Origin: Clavaria fumosa
Lineage: Eukaryota > Basidiomycota > Agaricomycetes > Agaricales > Clavariaceae
Assembly: GCA_951802425.1 (NCBI GenBank)
Contig: OX637797.1
Location: 1,178,001 to 1,242,000, forward strand
Direction: 5' to 3'
DNA length: 64,000 nucleotides
Program-made: the position numbers and the translations under genes
In this document: in pieces, positions 1-11,186 of the stretch
Numbering within the stretch: the stretch's first letter is position 1
How the letters are laid out: every line of letters starts with the position of its first letter
The notes under the pieces: model-generated
What the model saw: only the letters and a program-made list of their open reading frames with translations
What the model was told of the DNA's origin: nothing
Database searches by the model: none

Positions 1-1499
1 CCATCCAAGAAATCTGTTCCGGCAGTATAATTTCTTGCACAGCCGCCTTGACTTCTAATCGCCAAGAGCGGACTTCCCTTCGGTCGTCAGATAAGTGAAG
101 CTTCCTCGAAGATGAAAACTCGAGTTGCTCGGCGAAGTCAACTAAATTTGAGTCCGAGAACAGCTGCAGCGTCTCTGGCCCTAGAAGGCGCGTGGCACGG
201 CGCAAGAACGCTAAGACAAGTATTTTAAGACTTGTATTGTCGCTTGATGCCGTTGAGTGGCCAGGCGATGAACAACCTGACATCTCTGTGCGTAAGAATT
301 GGATTGATGTATTGATGTCCCGCTTTGAGGGAGTACCAGCTTGATCGTTATCAAACAGCTTAGCAAGATCACGATCGAGAATAGCATATTCCTGTCGCGG
401 GCCCTGATCTAGCCTATATCGCAGCAAACGGAGAGGAAGAGATTGCACTGGATCCTTGAACGGTGTATTTGACGAGAGAATGACAGATATAGCTGCTATG
501 ACACGAAGAATGCCTCCAGTTGGCGTAAACGAACCATATGGAGAAACAAGCTTGAACATGAGGAATTCGAGTAAGGAAGCAGTCAACTCTGTAGATTGTC
601 GGACGAGGTCCAACATCAGGGACTGACAAGCGAGGGGTTGCAATAATGAGCTGACAACAATCTGCAAAAGGAGGCCAAGGAGAGATGAAAGCTGTGGTGA
701 GTCCTCCAAGAACGGCGTGAATGCGGACAAAGTGGTCGCCTGCGGGGAAATCAGAAGCGGAAGGAAGTCAGAATTTTCCAACACACGCTTGACATTGGCT
801 GCTGAGCTCCCCCCTGAATACGGGGTTTGCTGAAAAGCCTGACGGCGATGGGGAAAGTCAAAGTTGGGAAGAGTTGCATTGAATCTAGCAAGCTGTCAGC
901 GAAATATGCTCGCCCATAGAACATCAAAACGCACCACGAATGAATTCAAGACACTCCTGGATGATGCACCTCATAATTTTCCATGTCGGTTCCTTCCCAT
1001 TGCCAACAGGCGTTGTACATGTTCCAAGACTTCGAACCAAATTAACGATCTCGCTAGAGACTTGACTTTGCAAATCCATTGGCGATGTAAGGCTCATCTC
1101 TGGAGGCGGCTTTGTGTCCATCCAGGCATTCAGGCTGTTGCACAAGTGCACGAGATGGCTGAACATCTTTTTCGTAAAATCGCGTCCTGCGAGCAGGTTA
1201 TCGATTCGCTCTGTTGCGAGACGGAGCACGTCAAGCGTAGCCTCGACAAGCCGAATTTTTTCTCCAAGTTCTTGCGATGACGCTTCATGCCGTGTAGGGA
1301 GTGGTGTCAAGCAATGATCTGACAGGTCCGTGATCACCTTGATCCAGGCTAGCCTATCTGAGGCGGGGATGTGTGAAGAGCCACCCAAATGCTCTCTCAG
1401 TCTCGTGAGATTGCCCAGCAAGCCGAGGTACCCCCCTTTGGACGCACCATTATCTGCATGCCTCAGCGAGGACAAGGGAATTGGTGCAAACGTAGTCAT
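1..1499 (-). CDS. Unrecognised large protein, 5' part only (runs off left edge)
   Basis: Two exons are visible. Exon 1 is 1499-970, starting at an ATG (MTTFAPIPLSS) that gives a cleaner N-terminus than the in-frame ATG at 1598, which would add a basic leader. An 85-nt intron (969-885, donor GTGC, acceptor CTAG) joins it in frame to exon 2, which stays open from 884 to the edge of the window. The visible protein is about 470 residues. It is leucine-rich and helical, with stretches such as LLGLLLQIVVSSLLQPLA and LKILVLAFLRR, and has no signal peptide or obvious catalytic motif. This looks like an ARM/HEAT-type helical repeat protein, but that is inference from composition. I do not recognise the family. 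The open frame across the splice and the absence of stops for about 880 nt support real coding. Confidence 0.6.
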
Positions 1500-2304
1500 G
1501 GCGCGTACGGCCACCAGCGCGCATGTCGCGCTTTCAGACGTCACGTGCCTCCCTTTTCGTTTTTTTTGAATCAGCATTGTGTACCGCAACCGCAACATGT
1601 AGCTATGACGAAGACGTGGTTGTACTTAAGGTGTGGGCGTTAAATGTAGGCTATGTGGGGAGTGGAGGTTTGTGTAAAGAATTGATGTGGGCAATGCGAA
1701 GATTATGGTGGATCATGTGGTTCAGAGGGACGTGCCCGTTCACAGTTTCCCCTGCTCTTCCTTGCCCGCACACCTTGGAATCTTGAATACGCTCTCTACC
1801 ATTGATCCCAACTAATCTGAATCGCAGTTATATCCCAACCTCGGGCCTCCTCTTTAGGACCACACGGTTAAGTCTACCTCAAAGCGTAGGCTTCCAGCCG
1901 AGCCCGTTCGGCGCTAATGCACTTTCCCATTACTATGCTTCCTCCTACGCGCCGGACCAAACTCGTCGTTGTTCCTTAATAACATCCGTATGAAGGCCGA
2001 TGCCAATGATATGACTTTATATGATGCGGCTAACTTTTTGCCGAGTGTCACCCGCAGATAACTTCTCGGAGGTCCTGCCCGCTTGCGAAAACAACTCTGT
2101 CTCTTCAAACCTTGTAGAAAGCCAGTCACCATATCCTTTAAAGAACAAAAATATACTCAATGGCTTCCGGACGCGGCGCGGTTGGACCCTTGATCGACCT
2201 AACTCTTGCATCGCTCTCACAGCTACTCCCGGCGGCGGTAGAAAGATCCCACGACCAGGAACACAATGATTGCAACCTTTTCTTCTTCTGAATCATGATG
2301 AACA
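1500..2304. other. Intergenic, nothing identified
   Basis: About 0.8 kb upstream of the left-edge gene. Short open frames exist on both strands but none has an ATG, plausible splice sites and sensible composition together. It must contain the promoter of the gene that starts at 1499, but I see no clear TATA box. Confidence 0.5.
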
Positions 2305-3260
2305 TCACATACGCTGTGCCTTCGCATAGTACACGGTGGTAAGGCAGTCCGTGTCTGCTTCAAAGTCGTGCATACCTCCGGTCCGATCTCCAAGGAAGAG
2401 ATACAGCAAACGACAGGATAAGACGACACGTGACCAGTCCATGATTGTCAGTCTCTGACCCCTTCGGCCATACAGTTCTTCGAGCTGATCATGGAATATC
2501 AGTGTTGTTTCATTGTCGCCCACCAACGCGCACACGGATGCATCATACAGAACCAATGGGCCAACGGAGTCCAGCTCCGAGCATCTCGGCAAAGATGAAT
2601 AACGCACGACGATCGCTAAGTCTTGTGGAACCTCATGGTATGCTAGCTCGTATGCCAAAGAGCGCGGGCGGAGATCAAGACAGGTACGACGAGCTCTCGG
2701 AAGTACCTCATGCGACCCGCAAGTCTTGGCATTCAATACAATCCTTGATTGCTACGTGCTCCAATTGTGCAACATCTCTGCTCGACATTGTCCACGCGAA
2801 CCATCCTGGTAAGGACCATGTGGAAGAACGCCTTTGAAACAATAACCGAGGGCCCAAGCATCTGTGGGATGAATTCTGCTTCGCCCATTTCGGACCGTTG
2901 GCGATGCAGCACGCATAACCTGCATTTGGCCTTTCGATCCAAACCGAGGTTATGCTCGCACAAAAAGCAATGCGTCTGGGCAACCCCATCGGCAAGTGGC
3001 GATTCCGCTCCTGCACTCACGACTTCGGGAACGGGACAGCTGCTTGGGGACCCACTCAGGCATGAACAGGGGCATCTGAGTGTGAATTTCTGCATCAACA
3101 AACTGCCTTGCCCAGGAGTACTTGACGCGATCGGCTCTGTTGGCGTCCCATCCAATTGATGCTTCATCGAGCTTGCTGCGCATCATTTTTGCCACGCCAC
3201 TCTGACGTACCTTTTGTTCCGAATCGCAGACAACCAAGCACTTGCCCTTCAATAATTGCC
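2305..3260 (-). pseudogene. Possible decayed or intron-rich coding region
   Basis: Overlapping minus-strand open frames of 100-144 codons lie here (2305-2736, 2708-3016, 2733-3167, 2950-3252). Two stretches have protein-like composition: one with LTIMDWSRVV and LLYLFLGDRT near 2350-2480, and one with KYSWARQFVDAEIH near 3080-3110. I could not join them by convincing GT-AG introns into one reading frame, and I do not recognise a family. They may be remnants of one of the lineage-specific fungal gene families common in basidiomycetes, or chance frames. Treat as an unresolved coding-like patch. Confidence 0.2.
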
Positions 3261-5859
3261 AGGGAGACGAAGGACAGCCTTCGTCAACACCAAGGAGTCT
3301 CGATCAATACACGATCTGCCTTACCTGGGTGAAACAAGATGCAGCCGGTGTAGCGCGTCATTCTTTAACATACCAACATGTGCTACCTGAACATACCGGC
3401 GATCGTGCGCAGCTACCGCTTATCCACGAAGAGACTCAAATTGACGAAGATCCTCTATGGAGCCAGGGCGTTCTTGATAGCGCCCGTTATGCTGTAAAAA
3501 GCAGTCCGTCTCCTGATGATCCCACTTGTGGGAAACGAGCTGCGACTGTCCGCGACTTATCTACCATGAAGGAGGCACTACTCACGGTTTTCATTCGCGG
3601 CATCAACGTCCAACCCAACTTCGTAGTACAGGACTTTGTATTGTACATGGCTTGACGCCACCTCCACTTTCGTCTTTTCCGGCCTCCGCCTTGGCTTCAC
3701 ACTGGTGAGCGGGGCAGCATCAGCTTCTGTCAAATCTACTCCTGACTGGGTTCAGGGTCGCTCTGTGTTCAAAGGTGAACAAGGACCTCGGTTAGCTGGA
3801 ATTGATCATGAGAACTGCGGCATGTTCCTCATATTTGGGCTGAGGATTAGGATTCACACGGGGCAACTTGCGCGTGTTTGCGACCTGATGGGCGGAAGTT
3901 GACGAAAGAAGCGCAAAGACCTGTTTGTCCTTCAGTTTGTCCTTCGGGGCGCCGACCTCTTACAGTCGATAATGCCTTCCCTTGTGCCTTGACGGACCAT
4001 CAGTGGCGTGTCTGTCAGCTTTGAAAGTTTCGATGCAGAAAGTTTCGATAAGTTTGGTGGCAGGGTTGTAAATGAAAGGGCGCCGTGACCAAGAGCCGCT
4101 GCTGCTTCTAAAAATTCGGTATCTGACATGGATCATTTTCTGTAATACCGTGCGACCCGCAAAGCATAAAGTTGCTTTCTTTGGCCGTTATAAAACGTTG
4201 ATCGCGGTCAGCGAAGCACCTGTCGTAACCACCGTGGCAAACCACCGTGGCAAAACTCCTACGAGGGAAGAAGGTGGCGTTGCCCGAGGCAGGACCGAGG
4301 CAGGAACGCAAAGAGCATGGGACATCCGAGTCGGCGTATTTGCGCATTCACTATTAGTGTTGGTAAAGACGGACACGACGTGAGCTGCTCGCGCACCCAC
4401 ACCGAGCTAAGGATCACGCTCGATGACTAGACACAAGCCCCAGCCAGGGTAATTTGTGCGCTTCAAAAGCGGCTGCACACCCCATGATAATGTGAGTCGG
4501 CGCTGGGAGCAGTTTCAGGGCACGGCCGAACGCATATCTGACAAGCCCCATCACCAATAAGCGAGATCAGGCCCTGAAGAATCAGCGATATGCCATATCG
4601 GGGGTGCTGGGTTCACGTCGTGTCAAGTCGCGGCGCTGAGGGAAACAGCTGAGTCGACTGCACCGAATATAGTCTCTCGCGGATGCGAGGGTGAGAAGAA
4701 GCCGGCGCCACAACGTCAATGTTCCGCAGGACAGAAGGATGTTTCGATCACGACTTGCCGCGTTGACGCTCCGAAGGCTGCTCCACTGCTGAAAAGGGCT
4801 TCGCACTTGGACTGTAGGACATGGGAATTGCACGGAAAAGCCGTCGTCGGTATGCCAGGCCCGTCGAGTTCACGTCTTCTTGACAGTGCATCAGGGAAGT
4901 TGCCTTTACAGATATCAGGATAAGCAGAGCGGTCGGTTTGAACCTGAGCAGTCGACGCCTTTCTGATCCACGAGGCCTCTGGCACTGGCAGCTTGTTTTG
5001 CGTTCGTTCGACGAGAGGAATGTTGCTCAAATCGTTTCTCAAATCGTTTCAAATACTCATCGAGTACTCATCACTGGCAATTGACCCGACATTTCAAATT
5101 GCGCTCACTGCAAATCAATTGGTCGGAACACTCTCCGACTTTCCGAGTCAAGGACATTCATTCACGCCTGCCCCATCGCTCAAGATTTCATTGGGATGTC
5201 AGGGCCATCTAAGATGTCTATCGGTGAGGTTAGCAAACCATTCATTCTCAGGCAGCGTAGGCTCTATTGGAGTCACAATTCAATTATTTACATTGAGTTC
5301 AGACAAGGCGAGTCTGCCCCGCAAAGAAATCATTACACTTTGTCATTCTCACCATCATCCCCTGAAGAATTGGGACCAGGGTCACGATGCGGCGACGCCA
5401 CCCTGCCTATCTCAGTTCATTTGGCATCGTGGGGATAGAGGAAGCCTTCTCTCCGGTCTCCAGAGGCTAGCAGATAAGGCAAAAGTTAGCTGACAGACTC
5501 GAACGTGGCACAAAGCCGTGTCCACCGAGAAGCATCAGTTTTGATGATATGTCTGTCCCAGCTTGTATTTATTGCCTGCTTCGAAAAGGTGTGCACTGGC
5601 GGATTCGGTAAGGCCAGGCACACCTTTGGGCGTCGGAAAAAATGGGGGGGAATGGGTGCAGACGTCGTTGCCGGATTGATCCTGATCAGCTGGGAAGCCG
5701 CCGTTCTCGGGACGCGCGTTGTATACCGTTCGGAATCTGCAGTTGCAGCGGCTCCAATATGCAAACTCTATCGTGAATCGTCGGTGAACAAGGGCAGAGA
5801 GATGCGGCAGAACTTACGTCAAAGCGCTGTCGAGCGGTGAGAAATGTAGAATCAGGAAT
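3261..5859. other. Gene-poor stretch, nothing identified
   Basis: About 2.6 kb with only short, mutually overlapping frames on both strands, none with recognisable motifs or splice structure. There is no strong simple sequence and no obvious repeat pair. It may hold decayed genes or regulatory DNA. Confidence 0.4.
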
Positions 5860-6871
5860 CTAGGGTTTCAATAACACTGCAGGACCTTCATCAGATGATA
5901 GTATGCCGGCTTCGAGGTCGGCCGATTCAAATTTGTAAGGTATCCACGGATATTCCCAAAGGCCAACTATCCCCGATGCAATAGAGGAATCTCCACCATC
6001 TTGTAGAGTGTCAAAATCACGTGGTCTGAAAAGGCGGGCAACGGATCCTGGAGGGGAAGAAAGTAGCAAACGACATTTCTCTGACGGCCTGCGATCGACA
6101 AGAAGGTGGGAATACCTAGGCCCCCGGCGACCTTTACAATCGTCTGCTGAATATCAATTGCATCGGACATATCAACCGACTTGATCAAATTCTACTGATC
6201 GCCTGCCTGAAGCACACTCCGCGATGACAGGCGGGCCTGACACACGAATCATTTTCTTCCGTGCTCATCTGGCGAAATAAGGATGTTGACATCTCGCGGA
6301 AAGGCGATGCTGCAAAGATGGTCGTGGGATGTGTTTGTGCGCAGATTCGGAAAGACGCCCGCAGATCTCTGGTTGCGAGGGAAGATGGGAGCAAGGCATC
6401 ACGATGATTTGATCCCAGCCTGAGGAGCCGAGGAGCGCAGAGTCGAGAGCAGAAGACCAGCCTGTGCAAGAGATTTCCTTTTCGTATTCCTGAAACAGAT
6501 ACGAGCATGTGCACCCAACAAACCTCATAGGTTATACGCGAGGTGTTGCCAACGAGCAGTTCCTGGGACGCCCACACGACGGCGTGGTCCAGTTTACTGC
6601 AAAGAGGCAGCAGTGAGGCTTCCTGCGGTCGCCTCGTGACCGTTGGGAGGCCCGATGACCATGGTATTCACGGAGAGTGATCTCTTTGGAGATTTAGCGC
6701 GTACATATGGCCGATTCCAAAGCAGCAGGGCCAGGTCGACTTGGTGGGCGTAACCTTGACAGTTGGTGGCTGCGGCGGCGACGAGGAGGCATTCGGGATA
6801 GGGCCCTTTTTGAAGACGGATACGCTGAGAGTGCAGCGACAAGCAAAGCTGCACCGTTGACACGTTAGATG
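5860..6871 (-). pseudogene. Possible WD40-repeat gene, fragmented or heavily spliced
   Basis: Minus-strand frames upstream of and divergent from NOP14. A segment near 6440-6500 reads EISCTGWSSALDSALLGSSG followed by WDQ. This has the spacing of a WD40 blade (Trp-Ser, then Ser-Ser-x-Trp-Asp) and resembles blades of the PEX7 type. Other short pieces lie at 5860-6188 and 6594-6871, the last with an ATG at 6871. I could not assemble a full-length WD40 protein: stops interrupt every simple splice route I tried. Either the gene has many small exons or it is decaying. The WD40 reading is inference from one blade. Confidence 0.22.
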
Positions 6872-7028
6872 GCATAATAGCGAGCGTTGGCGAATAAGAC
6901 CAAGGTTGCAACGAGCGTCATGCAAAGTTCGCTGTCGTTGCGAAGCTCGTTGCACAATGCATCACGTGATGTGTCCATCGATCCCGGAAATTTGAATTTC
7001 ACCTTGCAGGCAATCCTTGCAAGCTACC

Positions 7029-10000
7029 ATGGCCAAGGGGTCGCAACTCTCCCAACTCAAGTCGGCCCTTTCTCAGGCCGGAATCACGCGCCCGCCGCTG
7101 TCTAACAAGGAGAAGAAACGCCGACTCTCCGCCGGCCAAGAGCAGCCGGACAAGGGCAAGAGAGCCGCCAAGCTCGAGGAGATTCACCGCAAGCTCAACC
7201 CTTTCGACGTGCAAGTTTCCAGATTGAAGCACGACGTTGTTGGGAGGAAGCTCAAGGGTGTCACTGGTCGGCCAGCCAAAAGCAAACAAGCAGGTGTCGA
7301 AAAGGTCTGGACCCTCGTTACGCTTGACATGCTTCTTGCTCAAGTTTCCCCTGAAGAGAAAAAAGACTCTGCTAAAGGAATACGAGGAGAGGGGACATGC
7401 TGGAGGGATCATAGACCGACGTTTTGGCGAGAATGATCCGACCATGTTGCCTGAAGAAAAGATGCTCGCACGCTTCACGAAGGAGCGACAACGGACTTCA
7501 AAATTGGCTGCCTTCAACCTCGAAGACGAGGAGGAGCTTACACACTACGGACAAAGTCTCTCAAAACTAGACGATTTTGATGACCTCGGTCCGAGGCTTG
7601 ACGACGACGACGACGAAGATGATGGTTCGATCCGTTCTTCTTTTACCTGCATGCTCCTTACCCTGAAGCAGGACAAATCAGCCCTGGCGTCGTCAAGAGC
7701 GCTCACTTCGGCGGTTTCGGTGATGATGATGAGGCTGAACGCGAAGAAGACCAGGTAATTGCAAGCTACCGACATGTCTCCTTCAGCCATGCTTACACTC
7801 GGCTTAGCCTGCGCGGAAAAAGTCGAAGGCGGAGGTAATGGCCGAAGTAATCGCAAAAAGCAAAGAACACAAAGTTTGTCTCCCTCTTCACATTCACGTC
7901 GCAAAAGAAGCTCATGTCACATTAATATACAGCATCTACGTCAACTAGAACGCGAACAAGAAGAAAACATCCGACACCAACTTGATCAGGAATTTGATTC
8001 CCTTCGATCTTTGTTGCAACTCCCAGGCGGATCCTTCACAAGGAGCCCCGGTTCCGTGGTTGTTGATGATCGTGACTTACTGCCGCCGGCAACGACAAAG
8101 GACGAGGACTATGATCGGAACGTTCGGGAGCTTGCCTTTGATAAGCGAGCACAAGCAAAGGACCGCACGAAGACAGAAGAGGAGATTGCCGTGGAAGAAA
8201 AGGAAGCCTTGGAAAAGGCCGAGAGGAGGCGCAAACGGCGAATGCTCGGCGAGGACTATGACAGCGACGAAGAGGAGCAGTCGGCGAGGAAAAAGCAGCG
8301 GCGTGCGCCTGTGGCTGACGACCTAGGAGACGGCAGCAACGAAAGCGAAGACGGCAGGGAAGAGTTCGGGCTGGGGCCCGGTTTGACTGAGAGTCTACCG
8401 CGAACTTTGGAAAGCGATGATCATAGCGGTGAGGAAGATGATCGTAGCGGTGAAGAAGATGATCATAGCGGTGAAGAAGATGATCATAACGGTGAAGAGG
8501 ACGAAGACGACCAAAGCGAGGAGGAGGGCGAGGAGGAGGACAGAGAAAGCGATAGTGAGGTGGAGGATGAAGATGACGAGGATTGCAGCGACGATGATGC
8601 CCCAATCCAAAGCTTCTCAGACGCGCACGAAAGCGGGGCCTCAGACGAAGACGGTGACCATCCTAGTGGAGACGAGGACGGCTGCAAAAACGAAGCGGTA
8701 CACAAAAACAATGCCAAGGCCAAGCAAAATCGGACTCGAGAGCTGCCGTATACCTTTCCATGTCCAAGCACACACAAAGAATTTCTGGACATCTTAAAGG
8801 GGGTGTCGGACGAGGACCTGTCGACCGTGGTGCAACGAATCAGGGCCCTACACCACCCAAGCCTGAGACCGGAAAACGCCTCAAAACTCCAGGTGAGTGG
8901 CCATTTCCATTCCTTCTTGCTGTGAAATTCCTTTTTTCCCGCGCTTCGCGCTCTTTGCCTTTCTCCTGCTGAGCCGTGATCTCAATTTCGCCCTAACTAG
9001 ACATTGATATCCGTCTTAATCGATCACGTCTTCCACATCAGTGGCCCCCCCAACCCACGCCCGGCCCTGCTTACATCACTCCTGCCCCACTTCTTCGCGC
9101 TGACCAAGGCATACCCGATCCCGACCGCCCGGTGCTTCGTCAGCAGGCTTGCGAAAATGCACGAGGAGCTGAAACGCGGGCTCGCAGCGCGGGCTGCTGC
9201 TGCGGCAGCATCATCATCGTCATCACCCTCACCCCCACCCCCACCATCATCAGGCCCCTCCCCGCCCGCCCACAAAACCTGGCCCAGCCTCGGCGAGCTC
9301 ACGTTCCTGCGTCTGGCAGGCACGCTCTGGCCGACGAGCGACCGCACGCACCCCGTCCTCGCGCCCGCGCGGCTCCTGATGGGGTCGTACCTCGGCCTGG
9401 GCCGCGTGCGCACGCGCGCGCACCTCGCAGCGGGCCTGTTCCTCTGCACGCTCTTCGCGCAGTGGGAGGCCGCGCGCGGCGCGCGGCTCGTCCCCGAGGC
9501 GCTCAACTTCCTCGCGGGGGCGCTGGTGCGGCTCGCGCCGCACCGCTTCGAGAACGCCGCGGCGCTCCCGGGGCTCTTCCCTGCGCTGGACCTGTTCGTC
9601 GGCTCTGGCGGGGACGGAGCGATGGCGGACGCGGGACACAGCCGCGGACGACGACGGCATCAGCATCAGCCATCCCATCAGCCCCATCTGCTCGCCCTGG
9701 ACGCGGCGAGGGCGCGCCACGTCGTCGTCGCGGTGAACAGGCCTGATCTGGTGGCGCTCATCAGCGGTGGCGGCGGCGGCGACGATGGTGATGATGACGG
9801 GGAGCAGGCCAAAGCAGACCTGCTGGGGGTGGTGTTTTCGCTCGTGCAGCGGTACGCGGAGATGTGTGCCACACTGCCTGCGTTCATCGAGCTGTTCGCG
9901 CCGGTGCAGGCCGTGCTGGAGGGCCTCGAGGCGGACGCACTGCCCGTGCCATTGAGCGTACGTGGCCCCCCATTGCAAAGAAACAGCACAACAACTGACA

Positions 10001-10445
10001 AATTTATCACCGCGGACAGATACGGCTCGCAGCGCTCCTCGCCACGCTCACGCGCCTCCTCCACAGCGCCCGCGCAGCACGCACGCGCCTCCGCCTGCAG
10101 ACACACAAGCCCGTCCCCATCCCCTCCCACCTCCCCAAGTTCTCCATGTCCGGCGCGCGCAACAGCAGCAGCGTGCGGCACGCTCACGGCGCCGACCCGG
10201 ACCGCGCGCGCGCGGCAGGCGCGCGGCTCCGGCGCGAGGTGCGCGACATGCGCCGCGGCGCGCTGCGCGAGCTGCGCCGCGACGGGCGCTTCCTCGCGGA
10301 CGTGCAGCGCGGCGCGCGCCGCGCGCAGGACGCGGCGTATGCGCGCACGATGGGCCGCGCGCATGCGGAGCTAGAGCGCGAGCGCGCGGAGGAGCGGGTG
10401 GAGGAGCGGGAGCGGGCGCGTACCCGCCGGCGGGCGGGGCGCTGA
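7029..10445 (+). CDS. NOP14: NOP14, 90S pre-ribosome / U3 snoRNP-associated nucleolar protein
   Basis: Nop14 is a core component of the small-subunit processome, needed for 18S rRNA maturation in the nucleolus. Seven exons: 7029-7304, 7357-7624, 7672-7754, 7808-7873, 7933-8892, 9001-9957, 10020-10445. They join in frame to about 1,011 residues, somewhat longer than typical family members. The N-terminus has the family hallmark (HRKLNPFDVQ, then RKKTLLKEYEERGHAGGI and RRFGENDP). The middle has the GFGDDDE and DRTKTEEEIA segments. The C-terminus ends in a basic tail with GALRELRRDGRFLA. The ATG at 7029 (MAKGSQLSQLK) is preferred over 7017 because it matches the family start. Unusual points are a 21-bp acidic tandem repeat near residue 400, a Ser/Pro-rich insertion around 9200-9280, and an abrupt rise in GC content in the last two exons. 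The gene is divergent from the WD40-like patch at 5860-6871. Confidence 0.95.
8416..8499 (+). repeat. 21-bp tandem repeat, four copies, inside NOP14
   Basis: Four head-to-tail 21-bp units (8416-8436, 8437-8457, 8458-8478, 8479-8499) differ at only one to three positions. Each encodes DDxxxGEE with small changes (DDHSGEE, DDRSGEE, DDHSGEE, DDHNGEE). They lie in the acidic region of NOP14. Because the unit is a multiple of 3, copy number can change without breaking the frame. Confidence 0.9.
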
Positions 10446-10451
10446 GTGCCA

Positions 10452-10489
10452 TGTGTGTGTGCGTGTGTGTGCGTGTGTGTGTGCGTGCG
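10452..10489. repeat. GT-type microsatellite just after NOP14 stop
   Basis: A (TG)n tract interrupted by three CG steps begins 7 nt after the NOP14 stop codon, so it would lie in the 3' UTR of the mRNA. Confidence 0.9.
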
Positions 10490-11170
10490 ACACGGGAGGT
10501 TTTCTGGGTACTATTACTTGATTTGCTTACGCTGTCCATTATCATTTGTCCTTCTCTGTTCTTTTCTGGAGAGGGGAAGGTTATCTGGAGGCAGTGCGCG
10601 GAAGCAAATTTGAGGGGGAGCTAGAGCGGCACAGGCATTGTGGGGTTACGCCGCCGCCCATTATTTTTTCCCGTGGCGCCCGTGGAGGCGTGTGTATGTT
10701 TTTTATGTGTGGGGGCGAACCACGAGGGATAGCCAAAGCGCAGGGTCGATTGCGGGATCGTGGCACCGGGAAAGGAGCCCAAATACGGAGTTTGGTTTGG
10801 GGGAGAGGAAGCAGAACACTCAAACGTGGGTAGCAGGCCTTAGCGCTCTGTCTCTTGACCCGAACAATACAATAGTACATAATGCTGGCCAGATAAGCCA
10901 GAGAGAGAGATTAGCTTGAGGGGTGAGGGTGAGGGGTGACACAACTAGGACTGGCTACGAAGAGTACCGGGGCGTGCGGCGCCGCAATGTCGACGACGTC
11001 CCGGCTGCCCTATCATCATCGTCCAGGGCCCCTGGATCTATCATCCTATCAGGTGCTGTGCCCGTGATGCCTCTGAAACCATTTGCCTCTTTTCGCATCT
11101 CCGATTTTTCTTTCTTTTTCCTTTTCGTTCCTTTTTTTCGTTCCGTTCTTTTTTTGGGAGCTCGCGCGCG

Positions 11171-11186
11171 TTTTTTTTTTTTTTTT
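11171..11186. repeat. Poly-T tract (16 T)
   Basis: An uninterrupted run of 16 T in a pyrimidine-rich stretch (about 11100-11190). It could be a nucleosome-depleting poly(dA:dT) element upstream of the GATA gene, or just simple sequence. Confidence 0.8.

Noticed and set aside
864..1280. 138-codon plus-strand frame opposite the left-edge gene
   Set aside because: Antisense shadow of the minus-strand exons, which have consistent splicing and composition.
9132..9978. Long frames of 204 and 242 codons in other frames within NOP14
   Set aside because: They are shadows of the very GC-rich NOP14 coding exon, in which stop codons are rare in all frames.
10452..10489. Possible telomere-like repeat
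   Set aside because: It is a TG/CG microsatellite without the TTAGGG unit.
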